Shown: positions 1 through 8,184 of the stretch, one piece after another
Layout: each line of letters opens with the position of its first letter
Position numbering within the stretch: position 1 is the first letter of the stretch
DNA from: Akkermansiaceae bacterium UBA5688
GTDB lineage: Bacteria > Verrucomicrobiota > Verrucomicrobiia > Verrucomicrobiales > Akkermansiaceae
Direction of reading: 5' to 3'
DNA: 31,139 nucleotides
NCBI GenBank assembly: GCA_002420315.1
Contig: DIHU01000235.1
Location: 1-31,139, forward strand
Position numbers and translations under genes: made by a program
Notes under the pieces: model-generated
The model's input: the letters and a program-made list of their open reading frames with translations, nothing else
Database searches by the model: none
Told to the model about the DNA's origin: nothing

Positions 1-23
1 AAAATCTTTTGATCGTTGAACTT

Positions 24-1241
24 TTATGCATCTAGTCCAAAGGCAGTGTGGACAACTTTAGCAGCTTTCTCAATCTGATCTTCTTCGACGGTAACCGAGA
101 TTTTAATTTCTGATGTCGAAATCATACCGATATTGACTCCTGCTTCACCCAGCGCCTCAAACATCTGGGCAGCGACTCCGGAATGGTTGCGCATGCCGAT
201 ACCTACACACGAAAGCTTGGCGATCCCGGCCTCGGTTTCAATAGCGGCATCGCCAGAAAGCTCGGCAAGCACTGGCTTCAGTGCGCTCTGCGCTCGGCCA
301 AGATCATTTGTATGCATGGTGAAGGAATGCCGAGCCAACTTATCACTTGCGATATTTGAGACGATCATATCGATATTCACCTCGGCTTCAGCAAGTACTC
401 CAAGAATGCGACCGGACATTCCGGGCGTATCAGGAATGTCGGTAATGGTAACTCGGGCTTGGGAGCGCTCGATTGAGACTCCGCGAATGACAACTGATTC
501 CATGGCTTCGTGTTCTTCGGTGACAATGGTCCCCGGGTTATTATTGAGTGATGATTTAACTTCAAATTTGACGCCATATTTTTTGGCGAATTCGACCGAA
601 CGTGATTGCATAACCTTAGTTCCAACAGAGGCGAGTTCGAGAAGTTCGTCGTAAGAGATTTCGGGGAGCTTTCGCGCTTTTTCAACCACTCTGGGATCGG
701 CGGTGTAGACTCCATCAACATCAGTCAGAATTTGACATAGCTCGGCGCTAATAGAGGAGGCGACTGCGATGGCTGAAAGGTCTGAGCCTCCGCGCCCAAG
801 CGTATGAATCATCCCTTCTTCAGTGATCCCTTGAAATCCGGCAATAACGACAGTTTGATCTACCTGAAGATAGCGATTGATCAGAGTTGGGTCGATTCGC
901 TCGATTCTTCCACGCGTATGTGATCCGCTGGTCAGGATTCCAGCCTGACGACCAGTCGCTGAGACAGCCTTAATACCCATTTCGTTAAGCGCGATTGCAA
1001 GAAGGGCTATGGATTGTTGTTCGCCAGAAGAGAGAAGGACATCAAGCTCTCGTTCTACCGGGTGCTGTGAGAGTTCACTAGCAAGAGAGATGAGTTTGTC
1101 AGTTTCACCACCCATAGCAGAAATGACAGCAACAACCTGGTGGCCTCTTTCACGCTCAACCTTAATACGGTTGGCCACATTTTTAATGCGATCAATGGAC
1201 CCAACCGAGGTTCCGCCGTATTTTTGGACTATGAGTGCCAT
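24..1241 (-). CDS. lysC: Aspartate kinase
   Basis: Phosphorylates L-aspartate to aspartyl-4-phosphate, the first step towards lysine, diaminopimelate, threonine and methionine; cytoplasmic. The 405-residue protein has the amino-acid-kinase signature KYGGTSVG at residues 7-14, further kinase-domain motifs (GRGGSDLSA near 149-157, DVDGVYTADPR near 173-183) and two C-terminal ACT regulatory domains from about residue 260. Length fits monofunctional, ACT-regulated aspartokinases. The ATG at 1241 gives the standard N terminus; no Shine-Dalgarno is visible. An in-frame ATG at 503 (Met247) aligns with where the separate regulatory beta subunit starts in Bacillus- and Corynebacterium-type enzymes. 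It follows hom on the same strand after a 286-base gap, so the two may form one pathway operon. Feedback inhibition through the ACT domains is expected from the family. Confidence 0.96.
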   Translation of the reverse strand: MALIVQKYGGTSVGSIDRIKNVANRIKVERERGHQVVAVISAMGGETDKLISLASELSQHPVERELDVLLSSGEQQSIALLAIALNEMGIKAVSATGRQAGILTSGSHTRGRIERIDPTLINRYLQVDQTVVIAGFQGITEEGMIHTLGRGGSDLSAIAVASSISAELCQILTDVDGVYTADPRVVEKARKLPEISYDELLELASVGTKVMQSRSVEFAKKYGVKFEVKSSLNNNPGTIVTEEHEAMESVVIRGVSIERSQARVTITDIPDTPGMSGRILGVLAEAEVNIDMIVSNIASDKLARHSFTMHTNDLGRAQSALKPVLAELSGDAAIETEAGIAKLSCVGIGMRNHSGVAAQMFEALGEAGVNIGMISTSEIKISVTVEEDQIEKAAKVVHTAFGLDA

Positions 1242-1433
1242 GGAGAATATTTCTTTAAAGCTTGAAAGGAACTATGGCAAGCAAGAGCAGAAGCAAAAAA
1301 CTACGATTAGGTTGAAAAGTCGTAAATCTAAGAAGAGGATCGAAAGTCACCGACGATTATGAATCTTATTTTTGCCGAGAGTAGTCGAGCTAGCGTTTAT
1401 CGTTAAGCGCGATTTTTTTTGCAGGTGTGAACT

Positions 1434-1460
1434 GAAAAAGCTGACTTCGAATCGAAGGTG
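1434..1460 (-). terminator. Possible weak terminator after hom
   Basis: On the minus strand a short palindrome (CTTCGA/TCGAAG around one central base, plus 1446-1458) is followed by GTCAGC and a TTTTT run (complement of the A run near 1435-1439). The outer arms pair poorly, so the hairpin is weak. The rest of the 1242-1527 gap holds no recognised gene, and no lysine riboswitch core was recognised. Confidence 0.25.
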
Positions 1461-1527
1461 GCTGATTGCTCAATATGAACTCTATTGAAATTAGGTTTTT
1501 CGTCGGTATTTAGATCCCTTATTTCAT

Positions 1528-2832
1528 TTAGAGTGCTTCAATTCGAAATACCACAGGCCTATTGGTGAGGCAGTCAAGGTTTTCAACTTCGGCAAGAGCT
1601 AGTTTCAGTCTTCCAAACGGGCAGGTATGGAGAAGGAAGACCATTTCAACGAATTCTGCATCGGGGTTATCTGCGTCAACGGGTGAGTGGGTCCCTGAAA
1701 TTCCGATCTCATGCTTCGCGAGAACGCTCGCAATATCTGCGATCACACCAGGTCGATCTGTTACCGAAAATCGGACGTAGTAAGAAGTCGCGGTATCATC
1801 AATATCAACTAAGTCACCAGTCTTTTTATAAGGGAGGAATCCCATATTGGTTTCAGAACCGCGAGTGGCTTCGACTAAATCGGAGACTACGGAAGAGGCG
1901 GTGGGACCCTGTCCGGCGCCGCGGCCGTAGAAAAGTGATTCACCTAAATGATCGCCCTTGATTGCCACAGCATTAAAAACGTCATGGACCGAAGCTAGAA
2001 TGTGCGTTTTTGAAAGGAAGGAAGGTTGGGTCCGAATTTCGATTCCACCATCTTTATTCGCGATGACAAGGGAGAGTAGTTTGACTACGTAGCCAAGATC
2101 TGAGGCGAATTGAATATCAAGAGGCGTAACCTTCTCGATTCCACGAACATAAACGTTCTTGTAGTTGATCAGGAATCCATGAGCTATTGAGCCAAGAATA
2201 ATGGCCTTGTGAGCAGCGTCCCAACCATTCACGTCTAGAGTCTCGTCTGCTTCAGCATAGCCGAGATCTTTAGCTTCTTTAAGTGCCTCGGGGTAGCTTA
2301 AGCCAGCTTCCGTCATACGCTGTAAAATGTAGTTGGAAGTCCCGTTAATAATTCCAGCGATAGATTCAATTTGGTTGCCCACAAGTGATTGCTGAACCGC
2401 TTTTATGATCGGGATACCTCCGGCAACAGCCGCTTCGAAATAAATTGGGGTATTCGTTTCTTTCGAAATAGCAAAAAGCTCGGTTCCTCGTTCCGCTAGA
2501 AGCGCCTTATTTCCTGTTACAACAGGTTTCCCAGCCTTCAAAGCTTTTGTAACAAGATCGAAGGCAGCTTCTGTGCCTCCAATTAATTCCACCACGATAT
2601 CGACTGAAGGATTTTCGACCACTTCCATTAGACTCGTGGTGAAAAGTTCAGCGGGAGTGTTTCCTTCACGCTTTTTTGATAAATCTCGAACCGCGATCTT
2701 GCGAATTTCCATGGCCGCAGATCCTTGTGAGCGAGACTCGATAAGCCGCCCATGTTCCTCAAGGATCTTCCAAACTCCCGACCCAACAGTGCCAAATCCG
2801 GCCAAACCAATTCCTAAAACTGAGCAGCTCAC
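1528..2832 (-). CDS. hom: Homoserine dehydrogenase
   Basis: Reduces L-aspartate-4-semialdehyde to L-homoserine with NAD(P)H, committing the aspartate pathway to threonine and methionine; cytoplasmic. The 434-residue protein opens with the Rossmann motif GLAGFGTVGSG (residues 8-18). It carries the homoserine-dehydrogenase core with GIINGTSNYIL and EAKDLGYAEADETLDVNGWDA (given here as landmarks of the substrate site). A C-terminal ACT domain begins near VRFSVTDRPGVIADIA, so this is the long, feedback-regulated form. The start codon is GTG at 2832; it gives a normal short N terminus before the Rossmann strand. It precedes lysC on the same strand, consistent with pathway clustering, and is divergent from the OmpA-like gene 94 bases away. 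Confidence 0.95.
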   Translation of the reverse strand: MSCSVLGIGLAGFGTVGSGVWKILEEHGRLIESRSQGSAAMEIRKIAVRDLSKKREGNTPAELFTTSLMEVVENPSVDIVVELIGGTEAAFDLVTKALKAGKPVVTGNKALLAERGTELFAISKETNTPIYFEAAVAGGIPIIKAVQQSLVGNQIESIAGIINGTSNYILQRMTEAGLSYPEALKEAKDLGYAEADETLDVNGWDAAHKAIILGSIAHGFLINYKNVYVRGIEKVTPLDIQFASDLGYVVKLLSLVIANKDGGIEIRTQPSFLSKTHILASVHDVFNAVAIKGDHLGESLFYGRGAGQGPTASSVVSDLVEATRGSETNMGFLPYKKTGDLVDIDDTATSYYVRFSVTDRPGVIADIASVLAKHEIGISGTHSPVDADNPDAEFVEMVFLLHTCPFGRLKLALAEVENLDCLTNRPVVFRIEAL

Positions 2833-2890
2833 ACCGGCTTTCTAAGAGGGTTGGGGAGCAAAGACAGTAAAAATGTGATTGAACCTTGAA

Positions 2891-2918
2891 TTGCACCTGT
2901 CCTTGGTGCCGCTATACT
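2891..2918 (+). promoter_or_regulatory. Candidate promoter for the OmpA-like gene
   Basis: A good -10-like hexamer TATACT lies at 2913-2918, with a weak -35-like TTGCAC at 2891-2896 and a 16-base spacer. If used, transcription would begin within a few bases of the ATG at 2927 and give an almost leaderless mRNA. This agrees with the lack of a Shine-Dalgarno there. The -35 match is poor, so confidence is low. Confidence 0.3.
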
Positions 2919-2926
2919 AATAGCAG

Positions 2927-4108
2927 ATGGAACGCGAATACCCTTGGGAAACAGCCAGCACCTACTCTCCTCCACGTCGTGAGGGGCTTGGCTGGTATGT
3001 TCTCGTAGCGGTTATCTTGGCCTTAATCATTCACGTCGCTGCTCTTGTAAGGGCAGGAAACACCTTTTACGAATCCGAAATTTCCGAGGCGACTGACTGG
3101 GTTTCTCAGCCGGTCCGACTAAGCATGGCGGAAACCGAGCTCGAAGAGATCGCGGAAGTTCCTCCAGAGGAGACCCTTGAAAGACCGATCGATGATAGCG
3201 AATTGGTCGATGATCCGGAGGCGGCAATTGCCGAGCTTCAGGAAATAGATATCGATATCAATACTAACTTGGATGAGGTGTCATTTCCCGAGATGAGGAT
3301 TGAAAAGCCAATTTTAGCCGGCGCTAATATTGGGGATTTACTCAAACCTACAGTTGGCAGGCAAGAGGACACTGATATTCCTGACCCTGGCAAAATCCGC
3401 ATAGATTTTCAAGAGGCTAGGAAAGGCCAGATTATCGTCGACGAGGGGACCCAACTTGCAGATGTCCTTGATCCCGACAAAGTAGTTCAAGATTTGGGGA
3501 AGTTAAAAGGTGGGAACGGAAATGACGCAGCCGGGGAGATCAAGGGTTACACCGGTCTTTACGCCTATGCCAATATGTCGCCGGGCGAATTGCAACAAAA
3601 CAAAGCAACGATTGGAAGTGATCTTCTTTTTGAGTTCAACAGTACGACATTAAAGGATGATGCCCGTATCACGTTACTAACTGTTGCCCAGCTAATAGAT
3701 CGGAATCCGGGCATGTTTTGCTGGGTGGAAGGGCATACTGATACTTTCGGCGGCGAGGAATTTAACTTTCAACTTTCCTTGAAACGTGGCCAGGCGGTGA
3801 AGGGTTGGTTAGTGAAATCACTCCGACTTGATCCAAAATTTATTGTGGTTCGCGCGCTCGGAAAAACTGAACCTGTTGTAACGCAAGGCAACCAAACTGC
3901 ACAGGCCGCGAACCGCCGAGTTGACATCAAAATGCGTAAGATTCCACCCAACAATACCGCTGAAAGAGTTTTGGTTAAACCAGGAAAGCCCCCTCAGGAA
4001 ATTCCACGGGGTGTTCCAGTTGAGGATGATGAAGGGGGAGAAATCCCAAGGGCGATTCTGGTCCCTGATGATGAGAACGTACCAAAGGCAATTCCAGTAG
4101 GTGAATAG
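2927..4108 (+). CDS. Inner-membrane-anchored OmpA-family protein
   Basis: Probable envelope protein that contacts peptidoglycan. Residues 1-21 are polar, followed by one hydrophobic segment at about 22-41 with no cleavage site, so the N terminus should stay in the cytoplasm as in TonB, TolA or MotB. A long acidic, low-complexity periplasmic stretch runs from about 45 to 130, then a linker. An OmpA C-terminal domain occupies about 231-337, with GHTDTFG (269-275), LSLKRGQAV and NRRVDI (329-334); the Asp and Arg of these motifs bind diaminopimelate in the family. The tail (358-393) has imperfect repeats with the pattern IPRxxxVxDDE. It is not a beta-barrel OmpA: no porin half is present. It is followed by a HAD gene 41 bases later. 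The exact role is unknown. Confidence 0.8.
   Translation: MEREYPWETASTYSPPRREGLGWYVLVAVILALIIHVAALVRAGNTFYESEISEATDWVSQPVRLSMAETELEEIAEVPPEETLERPIDDSELVDDPEAAIAELQEIDIDINTNLDEVSFPEMRIEKPILAGANIGDLLKPTVGRQEDTDIPDPGKIRIDFQEARKGQIIVDEGTQLADVLDPDKVVQDLGKLKGGNGNDAAGEIKGYTGLYAYANMSPGELQQNKATIGSDLLFEFNSTTLKDDARITLLTVAQLIDRNPGMFCWVEGHTDTFGGEEFNFQLSLKRGQAVKGWLVKSLRLDPKFIVVRALGKTEPVVTQGNQTAQAANRRVDIKMRKIPPNNTAERVLVKPGKPPQEIPRGVPVEDDEGGEIPRAILVPDDENVPKAIPVGE
3998..4105 (+). repeat. Imperfect coding repeat, IPR-x-V-DDE
   Basis: The last 36 residues of the OmpA-like protein contain three degenerate copies: EIPRGVPVEDDEGG (358-371), EIPRAILVPDDEN (372-384) and a short VPKAIPVGE (385-393). The nucleotide copies have diverged, so this is a protein-level repeat rather than a recent DNA duplication. 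Function unknown; it is acidic and proline-containing, like a flexible tail. Confidence 0.5.
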
Positions 4109-4149
4109 TCGAGCTTGTCGTAAGGAGTGAAGTCTAGTTCATTGAAGCC

Positions 4150-4947
4150 GTGTTGAAGATTCTCACCGAACCCCCAGTCTGGAAGGCCGTTCTCGGATTT
4201 GATTTCGATGACACCTTGGTGATGAAAGATGGGCCTTCGCAAGTAGACGAGCGATTCTTCGAGTGCTTAAAATGGGTTCGCTCTACCTACGGTGCAGCTT
4301 GGGGAATAGCCACTGGCCGATCGTTGTATCAGCTAATCGAGGGGCTGAACGAAGCTGGTTTCCCCTTTCTCCCTGATTTTGTAATTGTTCGCGAGCGAGA
4401 GATTTTCTTCCCCGGTCAATTTGGGCGTTGGGTTCCTGATGAGAATTGGAATAAGAAGTGTGAAAAGGATCACAATCGACTCTTTCGAAAGTGCAAACGA
4501 GTGCTTGCTAAAATCAGAGATTATGTTGAGGGAAATACCAATGCCCGCTGGTTTTCAGTGGAAGGAGATGCTGCAGGTATCGTCTCTTCTACCGAGGAGG
4601 AAATGGATGGAATTCTCAGGATAATTGAAAGTCTCACTTTACATAGCGATCTTACTTTTGAGCGTAATTCAATTTACCTTCGTTTCAGTCATCGCGCTTA
4701 TCGCAAGGGAACCTGTCTTCAAGAAGCTGCGAATCGCTGGGGACTTGAATGCGATAAGATTCTCGCAATTGGTGATAATTACAATGATCTGAGTATGCTG
4801 CAGCCTGAAATCTGTGAGGCCTGCGGGTGTCCTTCAAATGCCATCCGAGAAGTAAGGGACTATGTAACGGAGCGAGGTGGCAAAGTGGCTGCTAATCCAG
4901 GAAGTGTTGGGGTAATGGAAGTGATGAAGCACTACTTCGATCAATGA
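4150..4947 (+). CDS. HAD-superfamily (type IIB-like) phosphatase
   Basis: Probable cytoplasmic phosphomonoesterase acting on a small phosphorylated metabolite; the substrate cannot be read from sequence. Of 265 residues, motif I is FDFDDTLV (nucleophile D18, acid D20), motif II is probably IATGR, and motif IV is GDNYND (208-213). A lysine-containing segment (AYRKGTCLQEAA) before motif IV fits motif III. The cap between motifs II and III fits the Cof/sucrose-phosphatase-like C2 class. The start is GTG at 4150; an in-frame stop lies at 4135-4137, so only this GTG or the next TTG (4153) can be used. Its TGA overlaps the ATG of the downstream LysE-type exporter (ATGA), so the two are probably translationally coupled. 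Confidence 0.85.
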   Translation: MLKILTEPPVWKAVLGFDFDDTLVMKDGPSQVDERFFECLKWVRSTYGAAWGIATGRSLYQLIEGLNEAGFPFLPDFVIVREREIFFPGQFGRWVPDENWNKKCEKDHNRLFRKCKRVLAKIRDYVEGNTNARWFSVEGDAAGIVSSTEEEMDGILRIIESLTLHSDLTFERNSIYLRFSHRAYRKGTCLQEAANRWGLECDKILAIGDNYNDLSMLQPEICEACGCPSNAIREVRDYVTERGGKVAANPGSVGVMEVMKHYFDQ

Positions 4948-5537
4948 TCACTGAGCTTTGGGCTTTTGCATTGATTATGTTGATCGGACAATTCAGCCCA
5001 GGTCCAGATATGCTTTTGTTAACACGAACCTCCCTCGCGGAGGGCTTGCGCTCCGGCTGGATGATGGTGCTTGGAATTAGCACGGGGCTCACGTTACACG
5101 CCACTCTTGCGATCGGAGGTATTGCTGTAGCGCTTGCAAAGGGTGGAGCCATCGCCAGTGTTTTAGAAGGGCTCGCGGCTCTGTATCTCCTCTGGCTAGC
5201 GTTTGGGTTAATCAAGAAACCGTTACCTAGGGGAGAGGTTGATATTCCCAAACGGAATCCCTATCTGCGTGGGCTCTTCTGCAATTTACTTAATCCAAAG
5301 GCCTTAGTGTTTTTTGCCAGTGTGGTCGCAACATTTTTAACTCAACCCTATCCTGATTGGTGGCCTTTTGCGCTATGGCTAATTGTGGTTATTGAAGCTC
5401 TTGTTTTTTGGTGCCTCTGGGTTTGGCTTTTGCAAATACCAAAGATCCGTCACGGCTATGAAAGGTTTAGTCGATCAATCGACCTTCTTTTTGCCCTAGC
5501 GTTGACAGGGCTGGCCGTTCACTTGCTGTTCTCTTAA
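4944..5537 (+). CDS. LysE/RhtB-family amino-acid exporter
   Basis: Inner-membrane efflux protein; the family exports lysine, homoserine, threonine, homoserine lactones or similar small molecules. The 197-residue protein is strongly hydrophobic, with about six membrane segments. It carries the family hallmark GQFSPGPDMLLL near residues 15-26 and the conserved NLLNPKALVFF segment in the middle. Its ATG overlaps the stop of the HAD gene by one base pair frame (ATGA), pointing to co-translation. The homoserine and lysine genes 2 kb away make an aspartate-family amino acid an attractive substrate, but that is inference only. Confidence 0.9.
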   Translation: MITELWAFALIMLIGQFSPGPDMLLLTRTSLAEGLRSGWMMVLGISTGLTLHATLAIGGIAVALAKGGAIASVLEGLAALYLLWLAFGLIKKPLPRGEVDIPKRNPYLRGLFCNLLNPKALVFFASVVATFLTQPYPDWWPFALWLIVVIEALVFWCLWVWLLQIPKIRHGYERFSRSIDLLFALALTGLAVHLLFS

Positions 5538-5607
5538 ATCCTTCGGTTGAAAGATGTATTATTGGATAGTTTTTTGGAATTAACCCCGTAACAATTTCCA
5601 CTTAACT

Positions 5608-6270
5608 ATGAAAAATTATTCAATTAAAGCTGTTTGCCTTGTGATTTCGATGATTTCTCCGGCCTTCTCCAATCACCACAAGGAGGGCAAGGGTTGGTCC
5701 GATCTCTTTAATGGCAAGGATCTCAAGGGATTCTCACAAAAAAATGGTACTGCTACTTTTGAAGCCAAAGCTGGTTTAATCGTCGGAATAACCGCAAAAG
5801 GCAGCCCTAATTCGTTTCTTTGCACAGATAAACTCTATGGAGATTTCGAGCTGACTTTCGAAGTCAAGGTTCACAATAGCTTGAATTCAGGGATAATGAT
5901 AAGGTCCCAAACTAAGGGAAATACTCCCGAAGGGCGGGTAAATGGTCCCCAAGTTGAGATTGAAGCCAGTGGTGCAAAAGGGGCTGAATCGGGTTATATT
6001 TACGGTGAAGCTTGTGGAGGTTGGATGACTCCCAAAAATCTTTTGAAGCCCCACAAACATTTTAAGGATGGGGAATGGAACAAATACCGCATTCTCGCCA
6101 AGGGCCCCAGGATTCAGGTCTGGATCAATGATGTTCAGATCTCTGATCTCACTGATGTCCCGAAGTATCAGGCCTATCCTAAGGGATTTATCGGTCTTCA
6201 GGTCCACGGGGTAGGTAATCGCGGGCCATTTGATGTGGCATGGAAAAACCTAAAAATTCGGGAACTGTAA
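5608..6270 (+). CDS. Secreted DUF1080 protein (3-keto-disaccharide hydrolase-like)
   Basis: The 220-residue protein has an N-terminal signal peptide (MKNYSIKAVCLVISMISPAFS, cleavage near residue 21-22) and then a single DUF1080 jelly-roll domain. Landmarks are WSDLFNGKDLKGF near residues 30-42, the beta-sandwich core with NSGIMIRSQ, GPQVEI, GEWNKYRILAKG and IQVWINDVQISDL, and the C-terminal GFIGLQVHG...WKNLKIREL. Members of this family cleave 3-keto-glycosides or disaccharides; here the substrate is unknown. It sits 70 bases after the LysE gene and is probably transcribed alone. A second DUF1080 domain is found in the 10962-13799 protein. No Shine-Dalgarno is visible before the ATG. Confidence 0.85.
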   Translation: MKNYSIKAVCLVISMISPAFSNHHKEGKGWSDLFNGKDLKGFSQKNGTATFEAKAGLIVGITAKGSPNSFLCTDKLYGDFELTFEVKVHNSLNSGIMIRSQTKGNTPEGRVNGPQVEIEASGAKGAESGYIYGEACGGWMTPKNLLKPHKHFKDGEWNKYRILAKGPRIQVWINDVQISDLTDVPKYQAYPKGFIGLQVHGVGNRGPFDVAWKNLKIREL

Positions 6271-6331
6271 GCCCCGAGTCGTAATAAGGCTTGGTTCCGG
6301 GTGAAGATTATCCTCTTCCGTTTTTTACGGG

Positions 6332-6365
6332 AAAAAAGCCCGGAAACCTTGTGAATTCCGGGCTT
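6332..6365 (-). terminator. Intrinsic terminator of rpsB-tsf
   Basis: A perfect 10-bp inverted repeat, aagcccggaa (6336-6345) and ttccgggctt (6356-6365), encloses a 10-base loop. On the minus strand the stem is followed directly by a T run (complement of the A run at 6332-6337), a textbook Rho-independent terminator 28 bases past the tsf stop. The stem may also slow transcripts from the convergent DUF1080 gene, but on the plus strand no T run follows at once. Confidence 0.85.
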
Positions 6366-6392
6366 AAATGATTCTAAGTTTTTTGATTGAAG

Positions 6393-7259
6393 CTATTCGC
6401 CGAGTCCGAAGCGGAGAAAACTGTTTACGGTGATGGTGTCACCGAGGTCCTTACCATTGGCTTCAAGAAGGCTTTTAATCGAAGTATCTGGCTCCTTAAC
6501 AAAACCCTGCTCAAGAAGGCAGCGCTCAGAGTAAAACTTACCAAGTTTTCCTTCAATAATCTTCTCGAGGATGTCAGCAGGCTTTCCTGCACCCTCCATT
6601 TGCTTCCGGAAAATATCCTTTTCCGATTCAACGAGCTCAGCTGGTATATCCTCGCGCTTGAGTCCAGCCGGTGAGGTTGCAGCGATATGAAGAGTAAGAT
6701 CCTTAACAAGGTCCTTGAAGGCATCTGAAGATGCAGTCTCAGCCTTTTCGGCACTCACTTCGATAAGGACACCTACTTTGCCGCCAAGGTGAATGTAGGA
6801 AGCTACAGCACCCTCACCATTCAAGGTAAGACGCTCAAAACGGCGGAACTGCAGATTTTCACCCATTTCAAGAACCTTTGTCTTAATGAAACCCTCAAGT
6901 GTTTCATCACCCTTTGGAAGTGCTTTAGCTGCCTCGAGGTCAGTAACGTCGCTAGCAAGAACGGTTGCGGCAACCTCGCCGACAAATGCTTGGAAATTTT
7001 CGTTCTTGGCTACGAAATCGGTCTCGCAGTTAATTTCAACAAGAACTCCTGATTTTCCAGATTCAGCCAGGGCAGCAACGATGATTCCTTCGTTTGCGTC
7101 GCGGGAAGCCTTTTTCTCGGCCTTCGCTTCGCCCCGCTCACGGAGGATCTTGATGGCAGCATCGATATCACCCTCAGTTTCCTTAAGGGCGTTCTTGCAT
7201 TCCATCATGGCAACCCCGGTCTTTTCACGGAGCTCTTTAACGAGAGATGCGGTGATCAT
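6393..7259 (-). CDS. tsf: Translation elongation factor Ts
   Basis: Guanine-nucleotide exchange factor that reloads EF-Tu with GTP; cytoplasmic. The 288-residue length is typical. The N-terminal UBA-like domain has the diagnostic TGVAMMECKNALKETEGD segment (residues about 14-31), and the core carries the TDFVAKN motif that contacts EF-Tu. It starts with ATG at 7259, 30 bases after the rpsB stop, in the classic rpsB-tsf order. The upstream GAGAAAG could be a weak ribosome binding site. The operon ends at the strong terminator just downstream. Confidence 0.98.
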   Translation of the reverse strand: MITASLVKELREKTGVAMMECKNALKETEGDIDAAIKILRERGEAKAEKKASRDANEGIIVAALAESGKSGVLVEINCETDFVAKNENFQAFVGEVAATVLASDVTDLEAAKALPKGDETLEGFIKTKVLEMGENLQFRRFERLTLNGEGAVASYIHLGGKVGVLIEVSAEKAETASSDAFKDLVKDLTLHIAATSPAGLKREDIPAELVESEKDIFRKQMEGAGKPADILEKIIEGKLGKFYSERCLLEQGFVKEPDTSIKSLLEANGKDLGDTITVNSFLRFGLGE

Positions 7260-7289
7260 AATGTCTGTTTCTTTCTCAGGTTCTAAAGT

Positions 7290-7973
7290 TTAGCCCTTGG
7301 CTCCCACAACGATACCGTCAACAAGGTTCTGAAGAACAATTCGTATTGAACGCATTGCATCATCGTTTGCAGGAACTGGGTATTCAAGCCTGGATGGATC
7401 TCCATTTGTATCCACAATCCCGATGATAGGGATCTTCAAGCGCTTCGCCTCAGCTACCGCGATAGATTCACGTGCTGTATCGACGATCACGACAGCATCT
7501 GGGTGTTTCTCCATGTCACGAACACCGTTGAGGTTGCGGTGAAGCTTATCTTTCTCACGATTCAGAGCAGAAAGCTCCTTCTTCGACATAGATTTGTATT
7601 CTGGCGCTCGCTCGATGTCCTCAAGATACTTCAGACGCTTTACCGAGTTCCGAATGGTGGTAAGATTTGTGAGGGTTCCGCCCAACCAACGGTAGTTGAC
7701 ATAGTATTGGCCGGTAGCTTTAGCCGCCTCGCGAACTGCGTCTTGGGCCTGTCGCTTACAGCCGACGAAAAGGATTTTTTTATTTTTGCCCGCAATCTTT
7801 GCAAGGAAGTCCGACGCTTTATCAAGGCATTGAACCGTTTTTATTAGGTCGATTATGTAAATTCCGCCTTTATCCTTCATGAGGTAAGGTTTCATCTTTG
7901 GATTCCATTTCTTCGTCTGATGCCCGTAGTGGACACCAGCTTCGACCATATCTTTGACAAGTTCGTTAATCAT
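7290..7973 (-). CDS. rpsB: 30S ribosomal protein S2
   Basis: Small-subunit ribosomal protein. The ATG at 7973 gives MINELVKDMVEAGVHYGHQT, the normal S2 beginning, and a 227-residue protein. Core motifs include HYGHQTKKWNPKMKPYL, YVNYRWLGGTLTN, DAVVIVDT and the C-terminal IGIVDTNGDP. The longer reading frame to 8033 was rejected: a GGAGG sits 10 bases upstream of the 7973 ATG (plus-strand cctcc near 7984-7988), the clearest Shine-Dalgarno in the window, and the extra 20 residues resemble nothing in S2. It heads the rpsB-tsf operon. The promoter should lie in 7990-8140, but no convincing hexamers were seen. Confidence 0.97.
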   Translation of the reverse strand: MINELVKDMVEAGVHYGHQTKKWNPKMKPYLMKDKGGIYIIDLIKTVQCLDKASDFLAKIAGKNKKILFVGCKRQAQDAVREAAKATGQYYVNYRWLGGTLTNLTTIRNSVKRLKYLEDIERAPEYKSMSKKELSALNREKDKLHRNLNGVRDMEKHPDAVVIVDTARESIAVAEAKRLKIPIIGIVDTNGDPSRLEYPVPANDDAMRSIRIVLQNLVDGIVVGAKG

Positions 7974-8138
7974 TGTGTTTGGTCCTCCGTTAAAGCACGA
8001 AGGCGCTTTTGTAAGAAATTGCTGCAATGGCACTTCCCGGTTTCTTGTTGTTGATAGAGCAGCTCTTGGGAAGAGAGTCGGATCTACGTGGGAAAGATGA
8101 AATAGGCAAGGAATTTCCCACTTAAAGAGCCCTGAATC

Positions 8139-8184
8139 AATAGAGCGACTTCCAAGTCGTTTAGTTCGACTTGATCGCTCTATT
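8139..8184. terminator. Two-part stem-loop overlapping the SGNH stop codon
   Basis: A 10-bp arm aatagagcga (8139-8148) pairs with tcgctctatt (8175-8184). After a small internal loop an inner arm caagtcg (8153-8159) pairs with cgacttg, closing a short loop. The structure includes the stop codon of the SGNH hydrolase gene (8180-8182). There is no long T run on either side, so it is a likely 3' end or mRNA-stabilising structure rather than a classic terminator. Confidence 0.5.

Noticed and set aside
1242..1527. Possible lysine riboswitch or leader peptide before lysC
   Set aside because: No conserved lysine-riboswitch core, and no short lysine- or threonine-rich leader frame was recognised.
7974..8033. 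N-terminal extension of rpsB
   Set aside because: The strong Shine-Dalgarno and family alignment place the start at 7973.
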